In this document: positions 1-12,158 of the stretch, one piece after another
Numbering within the stretch: the first letter of the stretch is position 1
Layout: every line of letters begins with the position of its first letter
Origin: Diprion similis
Taxonomy: Eukaryota > Arthropoda > Insecta > Hymenoptera > Diprionidae
Assembly: GCF_021155765.1 (NCBI RefSeq)
Contig: NC_060116.1
Coordinates: forward strand, 6,820,001-6,884,000
Reading direction: 5' to 3'
Length of the DNA: 64,000 nt
Notes under the pieces: generated by a model
Seen by the model: only the letters and a program-made list of their open reading frames with translations
Database searches by the model: none
Told to the model about the DNA's origin: nothing
Position numbers and translations under genes: made by a program

Positions 1-2
1 CG

Positions 3-1109
3 TCAAAGTTCAAGGTTGTTGCGGACATGAGTATAGATCAGCTGATACAAAAGCAGAGTGCCTCTCTCGAGCGCAATGTTGCAATACTAACGCAACAAAC
101 GACCTTGGGAAAGTTTGGAGAAAGAATAAAGGAGCTAACTAATACCGAGCAGAAACTCGAACCTGGTCAACGAAGTCCAGGGCGTCATCTAACGCCATTT
201 CCTGAGGAGAAAAGAAGAACTTCCAACGATTCACTGCACAATTGGAACGCTGAGATACCTTTCGATGGCGTAAACTACATATCCTATCGTTGCCGAGAGG
301 AGCCACGAACTTTGCTGCCAACAGTGAAAGGAATCGTGCGAAAATTTTCAGCAAAACTAGGCCATACCAAAACGAAGCAAGATCGAAATTCGGATGACAC
401 AAAGGTGAAAATCTTGTACAGAAACAAAAAGTGCCGATATGAATCTGGCGAGGGAAGCTCAAGCGCAGCTTCTTTGTATCAGTCTCAGATTTTCACCAAC
501 AAGTCGAGTCCCGGCTTGGTTCCGGATAGTATGGATGATTCCAGGGCGTCAAGTGGAAGAACAGTCAAGCCCGAGAAGAACAAGGCATGCACGAGCTTAT
601 CCATGCAACCTACGCCCAGGAAAGGTTGCGATCAGAACGATTTGTGGATCCAGGAGTTTGACTCCGACGTAGAATTTGACGGTCGGATCTCTCCGCTCGC
701 CTGCCGCCTTGATCCAACAAGGACAGCGTTGCCACCTTGTAATTCTCCCGTGGATGATCGATATTCGATGTTTCTCGCCAGATGTAACGTCACACAAACG
801 GTTAACCAGGCTGGCAACGATCGGGAGAAAATAGGCTCCATCTTCGACTGTCGCGAGGGTGGGGACACTTGTGGAAGGCCAGATTACGTCCGAATGCAAA
901 AGATTACGTCAATATTTCCCAATACTTTTGCAAACTCTTACGACGATGAATCCAACGAGTTCAGAATTACGGATAGAGATGATAATTTTGAAGATTCCAC
1001 AGGTCAAAACGGCTGCTGCTGCATAAGAATTTGCCACTTCTTCACTAAGTCCTCGAAACACAGTGCGAAACCACGTCGGCGAATCGTAAGGTTCTGGAAT
1101 AAAAAGTGA
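3..1109 (+). CDS. 3' terminal coding exon of an unrecognised protein
   Basis: The frame is open from base 3 of the window to a TGA at 1107-1109 (about 368 codons), far longer than chance at this base composition. The first Met is at base 27, but the frame is also open upstream, so the real start may lie outside the window. I recognise no family. The protein is hydrophilic, rich in Ser, Arg, Lys and Asp, with no signal peptide or membrane segment. Near the N-terminus is a Gln/Leu-rich stretch that could be a short helix. The C-terminal 60 residues go from acidic (DDE, DRDD) to a tight cysteine cluster (CCC-I-R-I-C) and then a strongly basic tail ending in KK. The cysteine cluster next to basic residues might be a palmitoylation or metal site, but that is inference. 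It converges on Usp3. Three-prime UTR and an AATAAA follow. Confidence 0.7.
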   Translation, partial: SKFKVVADMSIDQLIQKQSASLERNVAILTQQTTLGKFGERIKELTNTEQKLEPGQRSPGRHLTPFPEEKRRTSNDSLHNWNAEIPFDGVNYISYRCREEPRTLLPTVKGIVRKFSAKLGHTKTKQDRNSDDTKVKILYRNKKCRYESGEGSSSAASLYQSQIFTNKSSPGLVPDSMDDSRASSGRTVKPEKNKACTSLSMQPTPRKGCDQNDLWIQEFDSDVEFDGRISPLACRLDPTRTALPPCNSPVDDRYSMFLARCNVTQTVNQAGNDREKIGSIFDCREGGDTCGRPDYVRMQKITSIFPNTFANSYDDESNEFRITDRDDNFEDSTGQNGCCCIRICHFFTKSSKHSAKPRRRIVRFWNKK

Positions 1110-1546
1110 ATTCTTGGAACTGATTTGGTCGAAGCCATTTGCCGTACGAAATAAGCCATGATGATGTATCAGAAATATTTGTGTACAGAAATCTCAGATC
1201 TACGTGACGAACTAAAAAACTGAAGAAATACGAGATTCTATAATGATTTCAAAAGAAAATATTCACCCGCCTCAGGCAAGCTGAAAAAAAATGGCAACTC
1301 AAGTAATATGCGATACATTCATTGGTTTTAATACAATGATGACTAAGATGAGTAATCTACAGGAAGGAGATTGTTTGATACACAGTTATTAATGGTTCAC
1401 GATTTTGTTCTTTTATTTCTATAATTATTACTTGTTGATCGTTCGTACATTAGTCTCTCGTTGTTAATACATTTTAACTTTGTCCGTTCGCGTAAATTTA
1501 TATGTACGATTAAGAATGATTTTTGTTAATTATCGGTTATCGCCTT

Positions 1547-1552
1547 AATAAA
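1547..1552 (+). terminator. Poly(A) signal of the left-edge gene
   Basis: AATAAA lies 438 bases after the TGA at 1109 and is followed within 10 bases by a T-rich stretch. It is the first good signal downstream of the left-edge gene, so cleavage near 1565-1580 is likely. Confidence 0.5.
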
Positions 1553-1654
1553 ACGTTCTTTTTTATTACATTTTAACTTATCAATTATTATTATAGAAAA
1601 AATAAGTCTTTAAATAATCACATAAGAGTTTTCGAGTGTTCGGGGATTGGAAGG

Positions 1655-1681
1655 AGGGTAAGGGGCGGGGGGGTAGGGGGG
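1655..1681 (+). other. G-run tract, possible G-quadruplex
   Basis: Four runs of three to seven G with loops of one to three bases fall within 27 bases, matching the usual G3+N1-7 quadruplex pattern. It lies between two convergent genes, just past the left gene's poly(A) signal. A role in transcription pausing is only inference. Confidence 0.45.
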
Positions 1682-2613
1682 CGAATATAGCCGTTTCAAT
1701 GCAAGACTGCTGGCTCAAAGTTTCACACAACCGATTAAGCAATTCACAATTCACATGATTTTCTCTTTTCAAATTCACTTTAATATTCAGCTAAAAATAA
1801 GAGTGCGTTACGTTTGGCCCAAGTATTCGAGGACCAAGACACGATTTCGGTTATTCCTCGATTAATCGGAACTTTTAAGTTCATTCCCAAAATACGTGAA
1901 CCGGGCAAAAAGTGGAAACAAACAAGATTTATTAATCGTTGTATGAGATCCAGAACTTTACTAAAAAAAACAAGGAGGAACTTTCAACTTTTGCAAACCT
2001 ATACGCGGCTATAACAATGATTCCGTGATCAGAAGGTTGGTTATTTCTCTTTTTCTTTTACAGCACCCACATACATATAATTCTACGACCACCTAATACG
2101 TTTAATGCCTTCATTTTTCTATATCACATTGAATTACCGTCACTTAAATAATTGGCAACTCTTTTATTATATCGTCGGCAGCTAGAAAAATATAGTATTT
2201 GCTTGCCTATCTACGAAACTAAAATGGATAACGGCATAATTTGTAACGCGACTTGATCGTTTTTATACGGGGGTCAAAGAGTAAGAACGGGATGAAACGG
2301 TGAAGAGGCATACAATCTACAAGTTTAGTTATTTTAAGTTCGACGACGCTTCTGGCAAAGCGATGAAATAATTTATGTTTCTTTTCAGTGTGAAACGAAC
2401 AACACAACTAATATTACAATCTATTTACTATTCCCACTACTTCTATTTCAAATGATCCATTTCACCTAGGTACCACTTGAAAATAAAAAGGCCTGAGCAG
2501 TTTTGCTTCGCATCGTTGTCAAGTACGATGAGATAAGGACGATGACCAGATCTTGGTCGAGAATTAGGGTGAGGGTAAGGATAAGGTCGAAGGTGAGGCC
2601 GAGGGAAACAACG

Positions 2614-5600
2614 TCACAAAGGAGGTGGGATCGAGAATTCTTTCCGCACGTAGAACAGAATGTAAGGCTTGCATTTAGCAACAGCTTCCGCACTCGTTGG
2701 CCTCACAGAACTGTCGTTGAAATGGAACCACTGTCCGTCATGGACGGCAAACGCTGTGTAGTGTCCTGTGCCGGCGCTGAAACACAGTGCAATATTCTGA
2801 AATTGTCCTAAAAAGTAGTGCTGAAGAAATTCTTAATATTACTTAATACACGGGAATAGTTGTCGTGCCAAATGGCTAGAAATAACAAACTGAAAGTGTG
2901 TTACAATAATTTGGAATTTATCCACCAATCCTTGCAGGCGTAAAAGATATTTATAAAGGATTACTTTAAAGATTTAATTTCAGTCTTGATCTTCATTACT
3001 TAGCAAGAATCATTATAACAAGAAAATGCTCATATAATACTCAATGTCCATCGTTGATGGACCATGAAAAAACTTTGAAATAAATTAGCAATTTATAATC
3101 ACATATCGTAAATGACACTAAAATTTGGAATATTTATAATCACTTACCCTGAACCATGGTGCACTATGACGGCAGCCAAGTCGTAAAGATGACTACCTTG
3201 AGCGCTCACTCTCGTTCCAGAGACACCACGAACAATGAACTCAGACATATCTAAAGACTCCATCGGAAATTCTACTTGAGTATCGAGCTTCGAACGTTGA
3301 GAATTACACCATCTGAATCGTTTGATGTGAAGGCACAGCACCTGCACATTGAAAATAAAAAGTGGTACTCATTTTAGATACAGATTCTTCAATGATCAAT
3401 CAATTATTTAATAAAGTGGAATAAGGTGATTCACAAATTTACACGGGTTTAAATTGATTGTGGATTTATATTCTGATAAGGTAACCGGTTCAAATACCTC
3501 TGAAATAACATTTGAAACAAGAAATTTCAAAATGTTTAATATCTTTTCAAATGTTTGTCAATTCAAGCCACAAAATTTATATAAATTAGGATGAATAATG
3601 CGTTTTCTTCTGCAGTATTTGAGTCAAACTGCGGTAAAAGTTGATTAATAGCATAGTGACTAACGTTGGGCAGCCTGTGGACCCAGAACCTTTTGGTGGA
3701 TCGCTGTTTTCCCATACAGTTGTCACAGAAATAGAGTTCGCTGTCCGCTAGCTCTTCGACTTTGAAAAATCTGGCGAGGCTGTACGTAAGAGAGCACGTC
3801 TCTTCTTGTTCCTTCGTTCGCCTGTGAAATCTGTCCGGTATGTCCAGGGAAAGATCTTGGAATGGTTCGTGAGTTTTTGAATCCGTACGACAGTTCATAC
3901 AGTGTACCTACATTCGAAGCACAGACTTAGAGACACAAAAAAGTTCTAAATTTTTGAAGTTGTACTGAAAACTTCATGTTCCTTAAGGATGAAGATTTTG
4001 AATTTAGTTCTCATCTATTTATAGTATACATTTCCCTGCAACAAATGAATCCGGAACAAAATGCCTACCACGCTTAAAAGTGTTCCACCAAATACTGCAG
4101 TTACTATACTTTGTTTTCCTCTAAGACCTAAAGGCTCATGCCCTAGTCGAGGCAAAAGCTGTAATAGTTCTGTGTGCAGTCGGTCCAACATGTATGTAAG
4201 AAATTCATGTGCATCCTGTTGTTGGTAGCCCCTAAAACGTGGTACCACTTTCCAAATAACCAGAAATAGGCATTCTGGCGAAATTGCCTGACCGTTCGAT
4301 CCACCCAAACTTAAGCTTAGGAGAACTTTCCTTAGCTCTTCGGCCAACAAAGCGTCGCTAAGTTCTCGAGCCCTTCCTGGGGCAACGATACGCCCTCTAT
4401 GCGTCTGGTTTTCATTGAAGGCGACTCCCTCCAGGCTGGGCATTTGCGTTAGATATTCACAAAAATGGCTTATGTTGTTGAAGGACTGCAATACAACGTT
4501 CATGAAACAAGTATTTCCTAAATTTCTGAGCCCTACAACTTTCTTTTCTTTGGTTGCTTTTGAGCCTTTTCTTTTTGCTACAGGTCTGTTCTCTACACTG
4601 GAACCGTCGAGCGAATGCGACCTCTTTCGCGTTCGAGGTCTCAGATTTCTCACAACAACTTCCGCCTTCCACAAAGCGTCTGAATCCGTTCCATTTTCTC
4701 GTGGTGATTTGTTCCAGGTATCCTCGCTGTCCTTGTGTCCACTTTTGTGAAAAGCATTTCTTCGTATTTTTTCTATTTGACCATTAAGTGTGTCGTTTAC
4801 TACGTACTCATCACATGAGTAACTGAAACAAAACATTTTTCTATATAAAACAGTGGTCGATAAAGCATTCAAACAACATATATTTTTTGGCATTTTGTTT
4901 TTATCTTGTACCCAAAACATTTATACAATTCTCTAGCCATGACCCAATTCAGCTAATAGTTGCAAAAAAAGGTTGAATATTGAAAAACTGAGATTGTACC
5001 ATCCAGCTTCAACTCAGGTCTTGCCAACTTTGAAAACTACTACTTACCAGAATACTGCTAGGTTCTCACAGTCTATGCACACACAGTGCTGAGTATTTTG
5101 CTCGTGGTGTTGGATAGCGTGGCCCCCTACGTATCTTCCGCAATGCACAGCTCCGCAGTGCAGACAGAGCCAAGCACTTTTTTCAGTGCCACACACTGCT
5201 CGTTGTTCCAAATCATGAAAGAAATAAGTATTTTCAATAACGAGAATGAGGAGAATATATAGAGCAGTATAATTTATTTTTTATACAATATTATTTATTA
5301 ACATAAGCAGTAGCAGTAGCTAGGAAAGTTATTATAAACAATATTGATTAAATCATAATACATTCACATATTGATTGACATACTTCAGTGAAGCATAAAC
5401 ATAGTTAATTCACGAATAGGCTGAACTTAATTGAAATGGAATATATAAACTATAGTAATAGATGTACGTATAACGTTTGTCAATAAATTGTCGTTGTTTC
5501 AATAATTCATTGGCAAAATTTTAAATGATCAAAATTCAATGCTTAAGTAAAAGTTCGCGAATCATTTATAGATAAAGATTTATGAAAATAGAAAGAGATA

Positions 5601-6859
5601 TTGGATATAGCGAAATATTTTGCATTTACTTCATTATGTATTCAGCAACACCTTAAGCTTAGCTGAAATCAATAAGTTTCCGTGCCGATATTTCTGTTAA
5701 TTTTCACGGTAAGAAGAATTCTGTTTTTTCATAGTAAAATTGTATTTCACGTCCATTTACATGTATGTGAAAATGCGGGGATTGGTGAAATGAGAGTCTG
5801 GAGTTCATTTGCTCTTGCAATATATAGGGTAAATGTATATTTCGCTTTTTTTTGCATACAGAACAGATATTCTTACAAGATATGCAGTGACACGAATGAC
5901 CGCAAATTTTGCGTGACTCGTTTCTCCTTTTAAAGATAACGATAATAGTTTTGAGGACTGATCGCAATAACAACCAGATGCATAATTTATAATTTTTAAC
6001 GTTGCGTGAAGTATCCTAGAGACGGGAAATAAATTCCAGGAATGATTTGTCCGTTGCTTTTGCGTTGTTCCTCAAATGGAGACGGTCGTAAAAAATTCGC
6101 GATATAAAGTCACGTATTTCATTTCGCGACGCGCTTACGTGGACGACTGCGGCGGGAAATTTTGAAAACCAAGTAAGTCGGTTACATTTTGTAACGAAAA
6201 TCAGTCGAGTAACGATCCACGTGATTGTTGTGTACCTTAAAGAAGGAATCGTGCATTAAATTCGAAAATTTATAAAACAGGTGAATGAACTGCTGGATCA
6301 AAATCGGGGAACGCCTTTTATTATATCTCGCGGTTACATCACGGAACGAGCTCAATGAACTCTTATCCCTTTTTAGGAAGTTTGAAATTATTTTCAAATA
6401 TTATTGGATCTAAATCGTAGGACAACAGACGATCGGATTTGAGTTTTATTAATCAGTATAAAAACATCACAGTTATGTCACAACAGTTCGACAAATGAGA
6501 ATATTTAAAAACGGGTCGGTTCCTCCTGGGTCCAATGACAGATCTCACGCCAGCTGATTAGCAACGCTGTGTATTGATTTTGCAATAACGGACAAAGCTC
6601 CGGTTTACCGGACGCCCGAGGGGCCGGTAAATTTTCACCTTGACAAAAACGATCGCGTAAATACTTATGCCATTATTTACCGAATATTGAACGGCAGTTC
6701 TCGGTCTACGGTTGTAAAAAACGATAGCGAAGGACAATAGTTTTGGCGTAAGCAGTGAGTGTGAATCCTACCTGCGCAGAGGAATGGCAGATCCTTTGTA
6801 CAGTTCGCCTCGATGTTGGCGTCAAATCGGACGCTTTGGGCAAGGTGCGGACACTCCAT
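2614..6859 (-). CDS. Usp3: Ubiquitin carboxyl-terminal hydrolase 3 (six coding exons, complete)
   Basis: Coding exons on the minus strand are 6859-6772, 5195-5048, 4822-4069, 3907-3665, 3341-3148 and 2776-2614. All have GT-AG borders and join in phase to 1590 bases, 529 residues (human USP3 is 520). The N-terminus MECPHL and residues 3-79 form a UBP-type zinc finger (Cys3, His5, Cys28, Cys31, Cys40, Cys43, CGRYVGGHA). Residues about 135-175 are a basic linker likely to hold a nuclear signal. The peptidase C19 domain has the Cys box LGNTCFMN (Cys184), [10 protein letters not shown], a zinc ribbon (Cys333/336, Cys391/394) and the His box GHYTAF (His481) with Asn496/Asp497. The family removes ubiquitin from histones H2A/H2B in the nucleus and counters DNA-damage ubiquitin signalling. 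The start is fixed by the conserved first residues and by the donor after CTGCGCAG at 6772. All catalytic residues are present. Confidence 0.96.
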
Positions 6860-8761
6860 TATACACGGGGTTTGTTTGTTGCCTTTCCTCGGACCTTTCC
6901 CCCTCGCTGAAAGGCCTTGCTGCGTTCAGAGATACACTGATATCTCCCAACTTTCGTCACATAGCTAGGTCCGTCGTCCGCGACCGAAATATGTGAGCTC
7001 AACGCGCAGCGGCGACGGACTGACTGGATTGGTCCACTGCCCAGCGATATTCCGCAGGCGTGCGTCTGCTTCTAATCTAGGTTAGGGTTAGGTTATGGAC
7101 TTATGGCGTCTGGCGCACCGATACGCCGATATTGCGGGTCTTTCGGTCCCCTTCAATCCCCTTCAATCCGTCGGCGCCTCGGCCTCGATGCGAAAACCGT
7201 CACCCCTGACCCACACGGATCCTCCTCTTCCGAAACCTTCGCCGAAACTTTTCTACACCTCAATGCGCACGCGAACTCGAGCAGTCGAAACTCCGGGCAA
7301 GTGACTGGATTCTGACAACGCGCCTCCGGCCTCGACGGCACTCGAGCTCCTCACGCTTCGTGGAAAGGCTAATAGCAAATTGAAAGAACAGCGTTCGTTC
7401 TCGACTGCGGACTTTTTGCCTCGAATGAATACGTTACGTTTCAGCTACATTCTTTTCAACTTTGCCAAACTGCTCGAGGACGGGGATTACATGTCGATCG
7501 ACTGCGAAAATTTCCTTTCATTTTCTTCGATTATCCATTTATTTTTCTGCCAGTAAATTTTCGGTTTGATCCTTTTTCTGTTTGCGATTTTTCAGGCCGG
7601 ATAAGAAACTTGACAATAGCTTTGCGCACGCTAAACTGTTTTAGCAAGTTTTTTGCATAACTTTGTGGTTCGACTGTTGTTATAATACCCAAATTGCACA
7701 GAAAGATATCTCGCGTGTTGTAAGTCCTGAGAAATATTCTCGTTTCTTGATTAGGGTCGTGGAATCGGTCGTATATTCGCGTCCCGAGAAACTACAGTCA
7801 ATCGCGAGATAGAATACATTTGAATACTTATGTTCGCGTTCCATTTTTTTAAGACTTGGTTCAAACGAAACAATCTTTATTCAGCTACCAGTCTCTGTAT
7901 CGAAAGCAATAAATGCGCATAACTGAATTGCGAACACTTGTCCAAATCGAGGGTGATGGAATTACAAGCAACTCACCGTTTCACTGACAAGTAAAACATA
8001 GGCTGTGTTTTCGGGTAACTGATTACCGCCGCGAAGTTATGTAACGCGGCAGTCTGTACCTACCTGCGTACTTTACAAGAATAACTAACGTAAACGACTT
8101 CTAAACACTTGCTGATACTGTTATCGATATTCTATGTAAAAGGCAGAAAAAAATGTACATCAATATGTGACGAACTGTACTCATTCGAAATAGGGAAATA
8201 CATAAAATTTCATCGCGTTATTCAGACGTGGAGTTTATATTGGAAGTTTCACCAATCACTCGATTACGCAAATATCTCTTATTGAATAACGCACTAAATA
8301 TAAATTTTAATTGGCATGAAATCTCTTGAACGCAAATACTGGACGCAGACTTGGTAACTCTCTGAAAATAACGTCTGTGTTATTGGAAACGGAAAACTAT
8401 TTGGCAGAGATTTAAACGGTCAAAAAGTATACTTCGTCAGACCTGTGAATAGGCTTTGCAATTTTCGTATCTACAAAATACGAGTCACGCCGTACAGAGA
8501 TTTAGTCGTTGATTTGAATGAATTGAAATAAAGATTGGAGGGTCAGACCATGCTCGAATATCTGGTTCTCCAGCCGTTAAATCCTAAGAGTTCTCATAAG
8601 CGACATGAATAGAAAAGATCGTTATATTTACGATCGGAAAAATGAAAAGAAGATATTAATGCGGAAGGTTTGAGAAGTATGAACAGAAGAGGAATGAAGT
8701 CAGTTTACATCTTTATTGATTAAAAAGGTAAATCTGACAAATATACGGAGTGTTCGTGTAT
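6860..8761. other. Usp3 promoter side and RpS17 3' flank; no gene seen
   Basis: The Usp3 5' UTR and promoter should lie in about 6860-7100, the most GC- and CpG-rich part. On the minus strand an Inr-like TCAGTC (7023-7018) has a CCAAT motif close upstream. A short TTAGG-like tract is at 7078-7095. From about 7500 to 8700 the DNA is AT-rich and I see no exon on either strand. Open frames at 7095-7315 are short and unlike any family I know. Confidence 0.4.
8712..8717 (-). terminator. Poly(A) signal of RpS17
   Basis: Read on the minus strand this is AATAAA, 45 bases after the RpS17 stop. It implies a very short 3' UTR, usual for ribosomal-protein mRNAs. Confidence 0.7.
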
Positions 8762-9984
<1,223 letters not shown>

Positions 9985-10012
9985 GATTGCTGGTGTACCG
10001 GAAAAGGCGCTA
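9985..10012 (-). promoter_or_regulatory. 5'TOP-type transcription start of RpS17
   Basis: On the minus strand CCTTTTCC (10007-10000) is followed by a UTR of only about 22 bases and the ATG. Ribosomal-protein mRNAs start at a C in such a pyrimidine tract, which lets TOR signalling control their translation. The match in both sequence and spacing also supports the choice of the isolated ATG. Confidence 0.6.
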
Positions 10013-11969
10013 GTCCGACCAAAAGAGAAATACCACGATTGAGTTTCCGGGTCTCGTGGTTACCTCAAGAACTACAATCAGTACAACTGCAACGTACCGA
10101 TAAAACAGGGCACCGTCAACAAAACGTCTCCTGCATTACCGACAAACCGGCTTCAAAGTTCACCGCCGTCACAGCAGAGGTCGCTGCACTCGTTGCGAAG
10201 CCCCTCGTATAGCGTGCAAGCCGAGTCGATTCAATGGCGGGTTTGCTGCGCTGTCGCAACCTATGAGCGGTGCAACGATGTCTTATAATTACTTAAACCG
10301 ACCCCGAGCGATCGCTGAATGTTCAGTAATTGAAAAGTCAGTTGAGTGATGCGACACACCGAGGAATCCCCGTCGCTCAGTGCTCGATCAGCGCCCGTAG
10401 AATTAAACAAGGGGGGGATGAGACCAGACGTCAGATAGAGTGTCGAGCGTGCGGAGGCAGCAGTGGAGAGAGATAGAGGCGGGAGGTGGAGGAGCGAGCG
10501 AGGTAGAAACCGTTTGTTTATCGCCCCCCCCCCCCCCCCCCCCCCCCCACCGTCCCGCGGTGCGCGGCGAGCGCGAAGCAGTCCGTCAGTGCCGTGTTAC
10601 ACTTGGCTCGCGGTGGTCGGTAGCTCGGTTGCTGGTTCGCATAGACATCATTTGACAATTAATCGGGAGTGAATTGGTGTGTGCGCGTGTGCGTCCGTTC
10701 TATCCGTGTGTACGTATGCTCGGCGGTTCCAGTACGCCGCGATCATACTATACACACATGTTCGCGAAAGTTTGAATCTCGGGAGAGGATCGTGCGGAAA
10801 ACCATGTCACGCAGAACTACCAAAAGATAACCGGGTCGCTGTTAGAATATCGGGATATTTTTATTTATTTTATTTTACGTTCTTTTTTCCCTCATCTTTT
10901 CGTTGTAATAGATCAAATTTACCCCGCTGTAACGGACCACCGATCGGCATCGATATATTGGGATTCGCCATCACGGTACTCACCACGTTTTACCTATAAC
11001 CTTACTTTGCGTTTTTACCTTTTTGCATCCTCTTCCGCCTGTGACTCAGCCCGGTTAAATCGAGTTTTATTTTGTACCGAGTTTCGTTACCGTCAACGCT
11101 GACGTCTGTCACACCGTTTCTTTCGCGGCTTTATTTTTTCGTAACGTTTTTGCATTTAGCTGTCAAACGTCTCTCGCTTGATTCAGACGTTAATTGCAGC
11201 GTTGACCGATTATTCTTGTTGTTTCTTTTTTCACTCTTCCTGTTTTATAATAAGCTTCGAAGGAAGCAGGCATGTCGCATCCCTGACATGCTTTCCCCGT
11301 TTCTCCTTAATACTTATTTACGCTATAATTTATTGGAATATTCTTCTTGGCATCGATACCCACTTTTTAGTAGATTTTACCACTATGCGTACGAACTTCT
11401 TGAAAACGATTAAACCGCAGCGATGGATCGATGAGTCTAAACTTTCACTTGCGATTCATTCGAATTTTGCATGTGCAATCAGTTTTTCGGGTTTCATTTT
11501 CCGCGTAGAGATCTTATCTTAATGAAATAATTATTATCAGAAGAAACAAGTCAAAGACACTGTTTCGAAGTTGGTGTTAACAATGATAATGACGTTTAAT
11601 CCACTTTTTTTTTTGTCGATTTTCAGATCCAACCTTCTTCTTCGGATTTTTCTTGAAAATTTCGCCGTAACGTTATTTCCGATAAAACGATAAGGATCCA
11701 TCGATCGTGAAGTATATATATCATACGTAGTGCCGACGATGAGCAAAATTACGTCTTGTTCGATGAGTGTCCAATTGTGAACCGGATGAAAAGAAGAAAA
11801 GCAGTTTCAAATTGAAATTTGTAAATTTCGATCAGTGACCGTCGCGATTAAAACTTCCGTTATATCTGAAGCGAGAAAAGAGAAAGAAAGTATTGAGGAG
11901 CAAAAAACGAATTTTAATAATCTGTGATTTTAAATTAATCAAAAATTAATAACGAAAAAGTCTTCAATC
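10013..11969 (+). promoter_or_regulatory. Shared RpS17/furin promoter region and furin 5' UTR
   Basis: RpS17 and the furin gene are divergent. Their starts are probably separated by a few hundred bases around 10013-10440. The furin transcript should begin in the GC-rich stretch near 10300-10650, which contains a 25-base C homopolymer. The furin 5' leader may be interrupted: a good 3' splice site (long T tract, then GATTTTCAG ending at 11626) suggests a final 5' exon 11627-12158, but I cannot choose the matching donor. Open frames in this leader do not resemble proteins. Confidence 0.45.
10524..10548 (+). repeat. 25-base C homopolymer
   Basis: An uninterrupted run of 25 C lies in the putative furin promoter or leader, in a CpG-rich surrounding. 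The complementary strand is a G25 run able to form quadruplex DNA. Its length in the assembly may be unreliable, since homopolymers are prone to sequencing error. Confidence 0.85.
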
Positions 11970-12158
11970 ATGAGTCCTACGGTCGTTTTTCTGTGCCTTG
12001 TGATCCTGACGGCTGTATCGGCGAATCCTGGACCTAAACCACGGATTGACAACCGGCCACCGACGATTTACATGAATCATTTTGCCGTTCACGTCCCGGA
12101 TGGTCCTGAAGCTGCTTCAGCTATCGCGGAGAAACACGGATTCGAAAATCACGGACAG
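11970..12158 (+). CDS. Fur1: Furin-like proprotein convertase, first coding exon (signal peptide and prodomain start)
   Basis: The exon encodes 63 residues from ATG at 11970 to a GTAAGA donor at 12159 and ends in phase 0. Residues 1-18 are a clear signal peptide (hydrophobic core VVFLCLVILTAV, cleavage likely after VSA). After a Pro-rich linker, residues 35-63 match the start of the subtilisin-like convertase prodomain: NHFAVHVPDGPEAA and EKHGFENHGQ, compare furin KHGFLNLGQ. Furins are calcium-dependent serine proteases of the trans-Golgi that cut precursors after paired basic residues; the prodomain is an intramolecular chaperone and inhibitor. The reading continues exactly at 63447, about 51 kb away. 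Subtype is judged from the prodomain only, so Fur1 rather than Fur2 or PC2 is probable, not proved. The catalytic triad lies outside the window. Confidence 0.85.

Larger units (their letters stand above)
1110..2613. other. Convergent intergenic region and two 3' UTRs
   Basis: This holds the 3' UTR of the left gene, the 3' UTR of Usp3 and the space between. On the minus strand an AATAAA (TTTATT on + at 2163-2168) lies about 450 bases after the Usp3 stop and is the best candidate for its poly(A) signal. A G-rich tract is at 1655-1681. I see no further gene. Confidence 0.5.

Noticed and set aside
7095..7341. Three overlapping open frames on both strands near 7.1-7.3 kb
   Set aside because: Overlap in several frames reflects local GC content; none resembles a protein family.
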